Assembly (NCBI RefSeq): GCF_000718025.1
Contig: NZ_JODS01000011.1
Coordinates: 1-64,000 of the forward strand
Source: Kitasatospora purpeofusca
GTDB lineage: Bacteria; Actinomycetota; Actinomycetes; Streptomycetales; Streptomycetaceae
DNA length: 64,000 nucleotides
Reading direction: 5' to 3'
In this document: positions 35,933 to 44,768 of the stretch, one piece after another
How the letters are laid out: every line of letters begins with the position of its first letter
How positions within the stretch are numbered: the stretch's first letter is position 1
Translations under genes and position numbers: made by a program
Notes under the pieces: model-generated
Seen by the model: the letters and a program-made list of their open reading frames with translations, nothing else
Told to the model about the DNA's origin: nothing
Database searches by the model: none

Positions 35933-36223
35933 TCAGTGCCCGCGACGCAGCCACCTGGCCGCGAGGTGACCCAGGAACAGGTAGACCACGGCGGGAATAC
36001 CGTAGTTGAGCAGGGTCCGCAGCCATCCCTGGGAAGGCGTGAACAGGTCGCGGGCCCATGCGGACAACCAGTCGGCCGCACCACGGACCCACCGCGCCAG
36101 ATCGTTGGAAGGATTCGCGTCCAGCAGGTACAGGACGATCCACAGGCCCAGGACGCCCGCGACGACGTCGGCGAGGACCATGACCGCGCGGGCCGTACCC
36201 GCCCCTCGATATCTGCCATTCAT
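35933..36223 (-). CDS. Small membrane protein
   Basis: The product has 96 residues with two hydrophobic segments: AVMVLADVVAGVLGLWIVLY and LLNYGIPAVVYLFLGHLAAR. Between them is an amphipathic, Trp-rich loop (DLARWVRGAADWLSAWARDL). Composition and codon use are normal and the frame ends cleanly. The start ATG 36223 has no strong ribosome site. It has no recognised family and no operon partner. Confidence 0.6.
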   Translation of the reverse strand: MNGRYRGAGTARAVMVLADVVAGVLGLWIVLYLLDANPSNDLARWVRGAADWLSAWARDLFTPSQGWLRTLLNYGIPAVVYLFLGHLAARWLRRGH

Positions 36224-37442
36224 GACCGACGTGTAGCCGCAATCACGCGACCAAAACCGAAAAACCACCAACCATGTACCACCACAACGAAGTTGCCCGA
36301 AGCGCATCGAAGGGCCCGCGACAGGGTCCGCAACGAGCCACCACAGCGGGCCCACCGCGCCAGCCATCCCCGGGCAGGGCGCCCCCACGGGAGCGACCAG
36401 CAACGGGCCCGACGCCCCAGGACGATCCGCACGCCCAACCGGCCGGAGCCCGCGGCAGAACCGGCCGCTTCCGAACAGTGCACCCAACGACCGCCCCGCT
36501 TCCTCCCCCAGCAGACCGGACCCTTCCCGACCCGGCACAGGACGGCCCCGCAGCCTGCGGCCGCGGCAAGACCGAGACCCGCCAGGCCGACGGCGGTACT
36601 CCGTGCACGGAAACCGGCGCTCGCTCGGCCGGCGGCCGGCGCGAGGAGCAGGCGGCCTGTGCCGACGACCTCGGCGAACGCGCCGTGCGCGAGGCCGCCG
36701 TGCACCAGCAGCCCGGCCGGCAGGACCGGCACCCGCAGGACCCTCGCCGACCGCGTACCGCCACCGGAACGTCAGGGCCTTCCCACCCACCGTGCCGTCG
36801 GCCCACAGGAAGATCTACGGCACGCCCCTCGGCGGGCAGGCCTCATGACGCCCGATCAGCCGCAAAATTTCCTGCCCTCCGGACCCAGGAACAGCACCAC
36901 CCGTGCCGGGAAACCCCTCCCCCGCAGCACCGACACCCCCGCGCCCGCGCCCACACAACGTCAAACACCGACCCGACCGGCCCCGCAGAGGCCGCGCTCC
37001 CCGCGAAGACAGCTCCACCGCCCGGTGACACCGGCCCGGCACCGCACCCGCCGACCGCCACCTCACCCACCGCGCAACCGCTGCCCCGCCGCCCCGCCCC
37101 TCCAAAGAGCCGGCAAGAACCGCGCACCCGGACAGCAACCCTCACCCTTGCCCAGCCGACTACGTACCACCATCGACAACCGGACCACAGCGCGCCGGGT
37201 GGACAGGATCCGCCCGAGCCATGAAGCCCTGCCCGCCACCGCACGAAACAGCCCCCGCCCGGGTCGGGCGGGGGCTGCGACGAGCGGTCCCGGCATCAAC
37301 CGTCCCGGGTTCGCGCGGGGTCCGCGCCCGGTGCGGGCCGAGGCCGATCACGCCCTGCGGGGCCATCGACGGGCAACGGCCCGTCACCGATCACCGTCCC
37401 CCGATCATCGCCCACCACCGGCGATCGGTGCGACCAGAGGTG
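36224..37442. other. 1.2 kb region without a supportable gene
   Basis: All long frames here are Pro/Arg/Thr- or Gly/Arg-rich and overlap one another on both strands. I saw no ribosome site followed by a credible protein, no IS ends and no strong repeats. Confidence 0.4.
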
Positions 37443-37751
37443 TCAGAGGAACTCGATGGACACGGACTCCACGTTGCCCCAGCCGCAGTAGGCGTTGGTG
37501 CGGGTCGCACCGGTCACCACGCTGCTCGTCCCGGACCCACCGAGGGTGCAGTAGACACGGACACGCCACTTGTAGGAACCGCTGGTGGTGCACTGCCCCC
37601 ACCCGTTGGTGAGATTCTTGCCCGCCTTGCACGAGGGCCCCAGAGCGGAGGGCACCGCGTCGCGGGCGACGGCCTGGGCGGGCACCGCCACACCCCCCAG
37701 CGCCAGCACCGCTCCCATTCCCAGTCCCGCCACCGCTGCACGCAAACGCAT
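37443..37751 (-). CDS. Small secreted four-cysteine protein
   Basis: The product has 102 residues. A signal peptide (about 1-28, ending AQAVA) precedes a mature domain of about 74 residues with four Cys (PSCKAGK, GQCTTSG, VYCTLGG, AYCGWGN) and several aromatic residues, suggesting a compact disulphide-bonded beta protein. AAGGAG lies six bases before ATG 37751. Such small exported Cys-rich proteins in streptomycetes include protease inhibitors and lectin-like proteins, but I do not recognise a family here. The upstream region carries the phased TGTCCGG array. Confidence 0.75.
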   Translation of the reverse strand: MRLRAAVAGLGMGAVLALGGVAVPAQAVARDAVPSALGPSCKAGKNLTNGWGQCTTSGSYKWRVRVYCTLGGSGTSSVVTGATRTNAYCGWGNVESVSIEFL

Positions 37752-37831
37752 GGTCACTCCTTCGGTTCGTCGGAAGCTCGAACAGGACGCCAGCCTGGAC
37801 GAACGACCCCACCGCGGACAATGCCCGTCGC

Positions 37832-37890
37832 TGTCCGGGACACCGCTTGCAGTGTCCGGGCCGGTCAGGGCCCTGTCCGGCCGTGTCCGG
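37832..37890. promoter_or_regulatory. Phased TGTCCGG array
   Basis: TGTCCGG occurs at 37832, 37853, 37874 and 37884, giving offsets of 21, 21 and 10 bases, that is, about two, two and one helical turns. The first copy is part of the perfect palindrome TGTCC-G-GGACA (37832-37842). It lies in the divergent region between the small secreted protein (start 37751) and the plus-strand gene at 38071. A cooperative binding site for one regulator on a single DNA face is inferred. Confidence 0.6.
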
Positions 37891-38070
37891 GACCCGCTCG
37901 GACCCCGCACCGGACCCGGGCACCGCTCGGCGCCCTTCGTCACAACGAACCGCCAGCCGATCACAACCCGCTCCCCGCAACACCCGCGGCCCCCGCAGAC
38001 CCCAACAGTGCCGGGCCCACCGATCCGGACACGCCCGATCCGGAAGGACCCGACGGCCCGGTACGGGAAG

Positions 38071-38499
38071 ATGCACACACTGATGAGCACGGCGTTCACT
38101 CAGCGTGCCGCCCAGCGGTCAGCGGATCGGACCGAGGAGAGGCGACGGTCAGCGGCGACCGCCCAGACGCGCCGGGCCGAGCAGGTACAGGCGATCCAGG
38201 AATTCCTCGCCTGCGCCCAGCGCGCCGAGCCGGCCGCCTACTCTCGCCCGCAACCGTGGGGTGCCGACGAGGACGGCTGGATGTCCGGGGCGCAAGCCCT
38301 GATGACCACGCTCTGGACGGCTGATCGCGGAATCGCCCTGCTGTGCGACCCGGACCTGGAGGGCCCGGCCCGCGCATACGCACGCGCACTCAACCAGGCG
38401 GTCTGGCGGGAGATCGGTGACGTCGAGGTCAACGAGCACCTGGAAGAGCACAAGAACGCCTTCATGACCGCCGCCCGGGCAAGTCTGGCCCGCATCTGA
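38071..38499 (+). CDS. Hypothetical helical protein
   Basis: The product has 142 residues from ATG 38071, or 138 from the in-frame ATG at 38083. GGGAAG directly precedes 38071 and is better spaced for 38083, so the start is uncertain. The protein has a basic N-terminus (RTEERRRSAATAQTRRAEQV) and a helical body with AIQEFLACAQRAEPAAYS, WMSGAQALMTTLWTADRGIA and EVNEHLEEHKNAFMTAARA. It has no signal peptide or membrane segment. It is divergent from the small secreted protein across the TGTCCGG array. I do not recognise the family. Confidence 0.65.
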   Translation: MHTLMSTAFTQRAAQRSADRTEERRRSAATAQTRRAEQVQAIQEFLACAQRAEPAAYSRPQPWGADEDGWMSGAQALMTTLWTADRGIALLCDPDLEGPARAYARALNQAVWREIGDVEVNEHLEEHKNAFMTAARASLARI

Positions 38500-38740
38500 C
38501 CGACCACCCCGGACCGCTGGTATCCACTGAAGCCCAACAACTCCAACGGCGACGAGTAGACCGCCTCAGCCTTCACCGCAGGTTCCTTGCGGATTAAGCG
38601 CCCACCGGGATCGGTGACCTCCTCGTGGCGCCGGGCGCGTGCGACGCCGGGTACGGGCGGCCCCGGGCCCAGTCGGCCGACGCGGCCGACGCGGGCGACG
38701 CGGCCGACAGCGACCGGAGTCCGCTCCCGCCGTGGAGCGG

Positions 38741-39763
38741 TCAACCGGCGGTGTCCACCAGGAACGTCTGACCGGCTGCCCCCGTGCACCGCTGCTGGGC
38801 GATCTCGGCACCCTCCACGTGATCGTCACCGCCGTTGGCCCCCAGACACATACCATTGATCACCACACGGATCCGGAATCCCTGCGCCGGGGAGCGGCCG
38901 ACAGGTTCGAAGAAGAAATGCTGGCTGGTGCGGTCAGCCGAACAACTCTCCCAGGGCCAGGGCTCGAACAGACCCTCGACGACGTGTCCGCTACCGAGCG
39001 CCGTGAGACAGCCGTTGCCGTGGACGGGATGGCTCCACTGGATGAAGAAGGAACCGGCACGGCCCACGGGCACCAGCGACACGTCCGGCGGCGCGGCACC
39101 GGCGCAGTCACGCTGGACGGCGATCTCGCTGCGGTAGCGACCCTCACGGTCATGGCCCTCACTCACACACAACCGCGGATCGACAGCCGACCGGATACGG
39201 GTAAGACCCGGCAACGGAACGAGGACCGAGGAGGCACCGGCCCCACCCCCCAACGAGTCCGCCCCGCCACCCCGCCCCCCGGGCACCAACACCCACACCA
39301 CCACACCCGCCACCAGCAGAACAACGCCCACGCCAGCCACAATGACCCCCCAGCCCGCACGGACACCGCCCCGAACGCCACGGCCCGCGGCAGCCCGTCC
39401 GACGGGCGGTTCCCCCAACCCGTCGGACGGCAGAACACCGCTCGCGGAAGCCGACTCGCCGACGGTGGCGGGCGAAGAAGGCGGCTCGGCGCGCGCCAGC
39501 CTGTTCCTCGCCTCCACCCAGTCAGCGGCGGCCGCACCCCGTCCACAGGCACGTACGAAAGCACGGACCGTTTCCGGGCGCGGGAGCGAGTCCCGCCGCA
39601 GCATGTCCGCCACAGTGCTGCGCGCCAGCACGTCCCCGCCCTGCCTGGCGTTCGCCTCCAACTGCCGCAACGTCAGCCCGGCCTGTTCCTTGAGTTGCCG
39701 CAAGCAGTCGACGAACTCGGCGGCGCTGACGGCCTCATGCGGCAACGGATCGCGTGTTCCCAT
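38741..39763 (-). CDS. XRE-type HTH, membrane span and lectin-like exterior domain
   Basis: The product has 340 residues in three parts. The first is a cytoplasmic helix-turn-helix at about 15-85 (EFVDCLRQLKEQAGLTLRQL, STVADMLRRDSLPRPETVRA). The second is a single transmembrane segment at about 137-160 (VIVAGVGVVLLVAGVVVWVL). The third is an external domain of about 160 residues with ricin-type beta-trefoil features (RLCVSEGH, VQRDCAG, NGMCLGANGG, QRCTGAAGQTFLV) and several Cys. This one-component layout would carry an extracellular carbohydrate or ligand signal to a DNA-binding domain, as seen in several Streptomyces XRE proteins. ATG 39763 was chosen because the HTH follows at once. The target is unknown. 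Confidence 0.8.
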   Translation of the reverse strand: MGTRDPLPHEAVSAAEFVDCLRQLKEQAGLTLRQLEANARQGGDVLARSTVADMLRRDSLPRPETVRAFVRACGRGAAAADWVEARNRLARAEPPSSPATVGESASASGVLPSDGLGEPPVGRAAAGRGVRGGVRAGWGVIVAGVGVVLLVAGVVVWVLVPGGRGGGADSLGGGAGASSVLVPLPGLTRIRSAVDPRLCVSEGHDREGRYRSEIAVQRDCAGAAPPDVSLVPVGRAGSFFIQWSHPVHGNGCLTALGSGHVVEGLFEPWPWESCSADRTSQHFFFEPVGRSPAQGFRIRVVINGMCLGANGGDDHVEGAEIAQQRCTGAAGQTFLVDTAG

Positions 39764-40553
39764 GCCGCACCATCCTCGTCCCGGGCACGGCCGTCGACAA
39801 TCCGCGAATGCGCCAATACCCGGCGCCGCGGCGAACGGGCGGCCGTGACCGACCGTGCCAGTCGTGCAACGATCAGCCGTCGATGACCAGCTCGCGCAGG
39901 CCCACGATGCTGCCCCCCAGGTAACCAGGCCCCACGCCACCGCTCAGCCTACGGGGAGGTCAACGGGCTTCCACTGCCCCACCGCGGATGGCCACCACGA
40001 CGCCCCTGGCACCGTTCTTCTCCGGACTGAGGCATGTCTCGGAGACATGTACGAACTACTTCCGCATCCAGCGGCGGGGCCAGGTTCCCGCTGAAGGGCA
40101 GCTCTTGAGGAGCTCGCGGCGCGCTGAGGTCAGCGTTCGGAAGCGTCGTCTCCGCGGACCTGAAGGTCCGGCTCTCCGCCTACCTGACCGCCCAGGAGCG
40201 ACCGGTCGAGAGCGTCCAGGAGTTCGTCCTGCGCCGTCTCGTCGGGGCTCCAGGTTTCGTAGGTGCACCACCAGCAGCTCAGGACCGTTCACCGCTGCGG
40301 CCGGCATCCGCTCCGGCAACGCCCATGCCATGGCCAGCCCCAAGCTCTGGTGAGACATCACCGAGTGTGTGGAGAACCACCGACCTTCACGTGGAGCCGT
40401 GCTCGCCCCGACCCCCGCCGTCACCAACCTTGGCCACGCTCGTCGTCAGGCCGGACCAATCCGGTCGGGGTGGCCGCTCCGAAGAATTATGCCCGGCAGC
40501 GTTCGCCAGGTGTGCCGGGGCAGGAGACGAACCCGCACTTGGGGGTGCAGAAC
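39764..40553. other. Intergenic region with a possible small fragment
   Basis: No gene is supported. At about 40140-40245 (plus) one frame reads SADLKVRLSAYLTAQERPVE then SVQEFVLRRL, which looks like decayed coding sequence with no start. Confidence 0.3.
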
Positions 40554-40832
40554 GTGAGTACCGGTCCCGCTACAGCCGATCCCGGGGCCCACCGCCGCCT
40601 GACGTTCCCTCAGGGCCAGCGGGCGAAAAGCCGGGTGGGCGTAGCGTTCACGCGCCAAGCCCTTCAGGACTGGTTCCCCGAGCTGCCGCCTCCGGCGGAG
40701 GCGGACGTGGTGATGGTGGTGGCGGAACTGCTGGGCAACGCCACGTGCCACGCGGGAGGCCCGCTCGCCCTGGACTTGGGCGCCGCCGCGGACGACTCGG
40801 TACTTCGCATCATGGACGCCGGGTCCGGGTGA
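40554..40832 (+). CDS. Truncated RsbW-like anti-sigma ATPase domain
   Basis: The product has 92 residues from GTG 40554, with GGGGGTG upstream. It has the start of a HATPase_c_2 serine-kinase/anti-sigma domain: SRVGVAFTRQALQDWF, then the N-box-like VVMVVAELLGNATCHAGGPL and LRIMDAGSG. Family members are about 130-150 residues, and the G-boxes that complete the ATP site are missing because a stop follows DAGSG. It ends 34 bases before a SpoIIE-type phosphatase gene, its usual partner in partner-switching stress control. It is probably inactive as a kinase, but it may still bind nucleotide or sigma poorly. It could be a pseudogene. Confidence 0.6.
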   Translation: MSTGPATADPGAHRRLTFPQGQRAKSRVGVAFTRQALQDWFPELPPPAEADVVMVVAELLGNATCHAGGPLALDLGAAADDSVLRIMDAGSG

Positions 40833-40866
40833 ACTCGGGGAGCAGCCGCCGTGACATGCTCGGAGC

Positions 40867-42444
40867 ATGATGGACCACAGGCCCGCCGCGGCCCAGCTCG
40901 ACCACTGCCCTCCACCCGGGGAAGACCCGGAGGCGGGGCTGGTCCGGGAGGTACTGGCGGCCCTGCCCGGCTCGGTGCTCTTCCTGCGGCCCCGGCACGC
41001 CCCACACGGACCGGTGGTGGACTTCCTGCTGGAGGCCGCCTCCCCCCGGGCGGTCGACATCGCCGGGCGCCGAGGCCCGGAACTGCTCGGGCTGAGCGTT
41101 GTCGCCGCCTATCCGGGCATCGGGACCACCGACCTGTGGCGCGCCTACCTCGACGTGCTGGCCGGCGCGGACTCCTACGAGGGGGAGGTCGACTACGAGG
41201 AGAACACGGCCGGCATCCCGCACCGCTCCCGCTACCAGGTCCGCGTGGCGCGGTGCCTGGGCGGGCTGGTCGTCTCCTTCACCCGGCTGGACATCAGCGA
41301 GCGCGAGCAGCACCGTCTGGCGCTGATGCAGAGTCTGGGCCGGATGGGGTGGGTGGACCGCGATCTGGTGAGGGGCCGCATCGTCTGGTCCGAAGAGGTG
41401 TACGCGATCTTCGGCCGGGACCCCGCTCGAGGCCCCGTGCCGCTGGAGGAGCTCGCCACCCACGCCGAGGGTGACGATCGTCCGGTGATGGAGCAGGCGG
41501 TGCGGGGCCTGCTGAAGGCCGGTGAGCCGGTGGACCGGACCTTCCGCATCCGCGTGCCCGGTCAGCAGGTGCGCCATGTGCGCATCATCGCCGAGACGGA
41601 GAACGATGCGGCGGGCCGGCCCGTCCGAGTCCATGGACTCTTCCAGGACCTCAGCGCGGCCAAGGCGGCCGAGCGACAGATCCTTCACCAGAAGCGCAGT
41701 GCCCTCGTCCAGCAAGGCCAGCTGGCGGCCGAGCGCGACCTCGCGGCCCGCCTCCAGGAGACCCTGCTCCCAGCCCCGCAGCAGGAGCTGACCCTGGCCG
41801 GGCTGGCTGTCGACGTCGCCTACCTTCCCGTCCAGGAGGGGCTCAGGCTCGGCGGGGACTGGTACAGCGCCGTCGAACTGCCCAACGGCAACGCCCTCCT
41901 CGTGGTCGGCGACGTCGCCGGCCACGGCCTCGACTCGGTGGCCACCATGGCCCAACTGCGCTTCACCGCCAAGGGCATGGCCATCACAGGCACCCCACTG
42001 CCCGAGATCCTCGCCAACCTCAACACCCTGCTCCTGCACACCTCCGGTCAGCACCTCCACACCGCCACCATGATCATGGCCGTCTACGAGCCCGCCACCG
42101 CCCGCCTGACCTGGGTCCGCGCCGGACACCCCCCGCCGCTGCTGGTGCGCGACGGCCGAGCCCGCGCCCTGCCCACCCCTCCGGGCATGCTGCTGGGCGC
42201 CGTCCACACCCCCCGCTTCGAGGCGGCCACCGTCGACCTGCTCCCCGGCGACCACCTGCTGCTCTACACCGATGGTCTGATCGAGCGGCCCGGGGAGTCC
42301 ATCGACCGGGGCATGAAGCGCCTCGCCGCCACCGTCGAAGCCACCGACCTCGCGGCACCCCGGGCCCTGGACGGCCTGGTCCCCGCCTTGGTCACGCCCC
42401 AGGAACGCCGCGACGACATCTGCGTCCTGCACCTGGCCCGGTGA
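40867..42444 (+). CDS. PAS-containing SpoIIE/RsbU-type protein phosphatase
   Basis: The product has 525 residues. Two PAS-like regions occupy about 20-150 (ending LDISEREQHRL) and 155-275 (WVDRDLVRGRIVWSEEVYAI through LFQDLSAAKAAERQI). A coiled-coil linker with the AERDLAARLQETLLP signature leads to a PP2C/SpoIIE catalytic domain (about 300-525). Metal-binding acidic residues are seen in GGDWYSA, GDVAGHGLDSV, LLYTDGLIER and RRDDICVL. It is predicted to dephosphorylate anti-anti-sigma (STAS) proteins in response to a PAS signal. Two ATGs (40867, 40870) share the GGAG upstream. The truncated RsbW-like gene precedes it. Confidence 0.92.
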   Translation: MMDHRPAAAQLDHCPPPGEDPEAGLVREVLAALPGSVLFLRPRHAPHGPVVDFLLEAASPRAVDIAGRRGPELLGLSVVAAYPGIGTTDLWRAYLDVLAGADSYEGEVDYEENTAGIPHRSRYQVRVARCLGGLVVSFTRLDISEREQHRLALMQSLGRMGWVDRDLVRGRIVWSEEVYAIFGRDPARGPVPLEELATHAEGDDRPVMEQAVRGLLKAGEPVDRTFRIRVPGQQVRHVRIIAETENDAAGRPVRVHGLFQDLSAAKAAERQILHQKRSALVQQGQLAAERDLAARLQETLLPAPQQELTLAGLAVDVAYLPVQEGLRLGGDWYSAVELPNGNALLVVGDVAGHGLDSVATMAQLRFTAKGMAITGTPLPEILANLNTLLLHTSGQHLHTATMIMAVYEPATARLTWVRAGHPPPLLVRDGRARALPTPPGMLLGAVHTPRFEAATVDLLPGDHLLLYTDGLIERPGESIDRGMKRLAATVEATDLAAPRALDGLVPALVTPQERRDDICVLHLAR

Positions 42445-42606
42445 CCGATCCCGCGCGTCAGGGGGTGGGTTCCGGTGCCGCGGTCTTGAAGACGGTGCCG
42501 GTCCCACTGGTCTGCGGCAGTCGCGGGACCTGTTCACCGGGCGCCACCAAGCGCAGGTCGACACCGGTGTTCCCTCGCCGGGCACAGCCGCCTGCCGGAC
42601 CACCTG

Positions 42607-43026
42607 TTACCGGCTCCCGGCCTCGGCCTCCCCAGCTCGGGCGGCGGCCGCCGCCCCCAGCAGCAGCCAGCCGTCGACCTCCACTGCTCGTCGCTCCCCC
42701 GGTCGCCACCCGCGGGCCAGCGCCACGTCGAGCAGAGCCCGGACGGCACCTGGTTCGTGCAGGTTCAGCTCTGCCCCTGCCCTCTGGGCGAAGCCCACGT
42801 CCCCGGAGCCGAACGGCGCCCCGCCCGGGATGTACCGGCCGGGCCCGTCGGCAAAGACGATTCTCAGCGGGCCGCCGGCGCCGGCCGTCTGCGGGGACAG
42901 GGTGAGGACCTGGCGGCAGTCCACGGACCGGCCGTCATCGTCCCTTCGGTGGCTGTGGCGCATCGTCCACACGTACACGTCCTCGTCGGTGACCAGTCGG
43001 CGAGGCTTCTTCGAATGGCGAGGCAC
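42607..43026 (-). CDS. Hypothetical protein
   Basis: The product has 139 residues from GTG 43026. It opens with a basic stretch (RHSKKPRRLVTDEDVYVWTM) and continues with a well-mixed alpha/beta domain (LRIVFADGPGRYIPGG, AQRAGAELNLHEPGAVRALL, AVEVDGWLLLGAAAAARAG). Uncharacterised proteins of this form occur in many Streptomyces. No ribosome site is clear, and a longer upstream extension to 43155 is Arg-rich and unlikely. The function is unknown. Confidence 0.6.
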   Translation of the reverse strand: MPRHSKKPRRLVTDEDVYVWTMRHSHRRDDDGRSVDCRQVLTLSPQTAGAGGPLRIVFADGPGRYIPGGAPFGSGDVGFAQRAGAELNLHEPGAVRALLDVALARGWRPGERRAVEVDGWLLLGAAAAARAGEAEAGSR

Positions 43027-43141
43027 GCATCCGAGGGTACGCGGCGGCCTGTACCGCACGACACTCCTGGTGGTGGTCACCGGTCGTTGATGGCGGTCCG
43101 CACGCGGGTGTCGGTGCGCGGGGTGCCCTCGGCCCGCGCGT

Positions 43142-44185
43142 CTACTGCGGGGCAAGCGACGCGACCAGCTCGGAGGCGGCCAGCAGCCGGACCGTGCCCG
43201 CGTCCAGGGCCGCCCGGTGCAGCGCGTACGCCTGGGCCCCGGCGGGCAGGGCGAGGTCGCCGCGCGGCAAGAACGCCAGCTGCGCGCCCGTCAGGTCCAC
43301 GGGGCCGGTGTCCGGGTCGGTGTCCGGGGTGCCGATCCTGGCGGCGAACGCGGGGATGTCCTCGCCCGCGCGGCGCCGGTAGCCGTCGGCGGTGCCGTCG
43401 AGGTGGCGCACCGCCACGGTGCGGCTACGGGCGGCGGCATGCCAGAGGGCAACCTCGCCCAGGCCCACGCGGGCGCCGGAGGCGAAGTGGTCGGTCAGGT
43501 GCCGGCCGAGCGCGGCCAGGGCGTCGGTGTGCCGGTGGACGGCGTGGTGGGTGCCGCTCCCGCCCTGGACGACGTCGAGCCAGCGCAGGGTCCGGCCTGC
43601 GACGTCCAGGACCATGGGGATGCTGGCCTTGGCCGGGCTGGTCAGGTCGTAGCGCTGCTCGACCTGGCGCGGGTCGAAGACGGGGCCGGTGGTGCCGGGC
43701 TCGTCGCGGACCATGTCGCCGGCGAACGCGTCCGCGAGCCGGTCGAAGGGCACGTTGTTGTAGCTGAGGACGACGGCGACGACGTAGCGCACGCCGGCGG
43801 CGGCCAGCCGGTCCAGGTCGAGGTCGGCGATCTCGCTCGCGCCGTCCGGGGCCGGGGCGCCGGTCAGGTCCCCGGAGTGGACCGCCGCTTCCTCGGCGAA
43901 GCGCAGGCGGGTGTAGTGGCAGGTGCCGATGTGGTTCCAGTCGGCTTCGAACATCGCCGCGGCCAGGTCCAGGTCGGTCCGACCCGAGATGTCCGACTCC
44001 GTCCAGTGGACGAACAGGCGCAGCGTACCGTGGCCCAGCCGACTGCGTCCGCCGACGGCCCCGTCCCGCGAGGCCGGCGGCGCAGTGGTGGTGGAGAACG
44101 GCGAGCCGAGGCGCTCGGCGGGCAGGAGACGCTCCGCGCGCGGTTCGTCGAGCGCGCCGTGCGGGTGCGAGAACGGCTGGGACAA
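43142..44185 (-). CDS. C-terminal part of an MXAN_6230/SCO0854-family protein
   Basis: The 347 residues match the C-terminal portion of the large MXAN_6230/SCO0854 family: RLFVHWTESDISGRTDLDLA, GTCHYTRLRFAEEAAVHSGD, APDGASEIADLDLDRLAAAG, and ending near SELVASLAPQ. Full family members are, to my recollection, several hundred residues longer, with an N-terminal RING-like and solenoid region. None of that is found upstream, where a DUF2267 gene begins within 130 bases. The only start is TTG 44185 with no good ribosome site. It is probably a truncated gene, although the reading frame is intact. Confidence 0.6.
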   Translation of the reverse strand: MSQPFSHPHGALDEPRAERLLPAERLGSPFSTTTAPPASRDGAVGGRSRLGHGTLRLFVHWTESDISGRTDLDLAAAMFEADWNHIGTCHYTRLRFAEEAAVHSGDLTGAPAPDGASEIADLDLDRLAAAGVRYVVAVVLSYNNVPFDRLADAFAGDMVRDEPGTTGPVFDPRQVEQRYDLTSPAKASIPMVLDVAGRTLRWLDVVQGGSGTHHAVHRHTDALAALGRHLTDHFASGARVGLGEVALWHAAARSRTVAVRHLDGTADGYRRRAGEDIPAFAARIGTPDTDPDTGPVDLTGAQLAFLPRGDLALPAGAQAYALHRAALDAGTVRLLAASELVASLAPQ

Positions 44186-44306
44186 CGGACGCCGCGGACC
44201 GGAGTGACCACTTCTGGCTGACAGTCCGTCACTGGCCCCGAAGCCCTGGCCCGCCCGGGCCGGGCGGCGCGGAGCGCTCCCGCGCCGGCGGGTCGGGCCC
44301 GCTGTT

Positions 44307-44708
44307 TCAGGCCGCTGCGGCCAACAGGTCGGCGCGGCCGAACAGCAGGGCGTAGCCGCGGGGCAGGTGGGTGAGGAGGCGGTCGGTGAGGTGGTCGCCG
44401 GTGTGGGTGGTGAGGGCGGTCAGGACGGAGGAGGCGTCCCAGCGGGCGGCGGTGAGGCTGGTGTTCAGGGTGTGGGCGAGGGTTTCGACGAAGGCGGGGG
44501 CGGTGACGGGCGTGGGGAGGGGGATCTGGGCGGCGAGGACGGCGCGGGCCCGTTCGGGCAGGGCTGCGGCGAGGTCGCAGCGTTCGTCGCCGGTGAGCTG
44601 GGATCCGAGGACGGCCAGGACGGCGTCGAGGGCGCGTTCGGCTTCCTCGTCGGTGGGGTAGCGACCGAGGTTGCGGACCTGCTGGAGGAGGTGGCGGTAG
44701 GGGGTCAT
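44307..44708 (-). CDS. DUF2267 domain protein
   Basis: The product has 133 residues. It is a helical DUF2267 protein: EEAERALDAVLAVLGSQLTG then DERCDLAAALPERARAVLAA in the N-terminal repeat and FVETLAHTLN...LTALTTHTGDHLTDRLLTHL in the second, ending LPRGYALLFGR. It is a tandem paralogue of the next gene upstream, with 60 bases between. DUF2267 genes in actinomycetes often accompany Hsp20 and other heat/redox stress genes, as here. The biochemical role is unknown. Confidence 0.85.
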   Translation of the reverse strand: MTPYRHLLQQVRNLGRYPTDEEAERALDAVLAVLGSQLTGDERCDLAAALPERARAVLAAQIPLPTPVTAPAFVETLAHTLNTSLTAARWDASSVLTALTTHTGDHLTDRLLTHLPRGYALLFGRADLLAAAA

Positions 44709-44768
44709 GACCGTGGAGCCTTCCAGGAGCCGGCCGATGGGTGGGCCGGCGGCGTGCGGGGGGCGGGG

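Noticed and set aside
36220..36806. Minus-strand frames rich in Trp, Cys and Gly
   Set aside because: Their hydrophobic look comes from reading C-rich DNA in the wrong frame. No start signals are present and several overlap one another.
34931..37612. Very long plus-strand open frame of about 890 codons
   Set aside because: Pro/Arg/Thr-rich throughout, crosses the opposite-strand membrane protein gene and several fragments, and has no ribosome site or domain.
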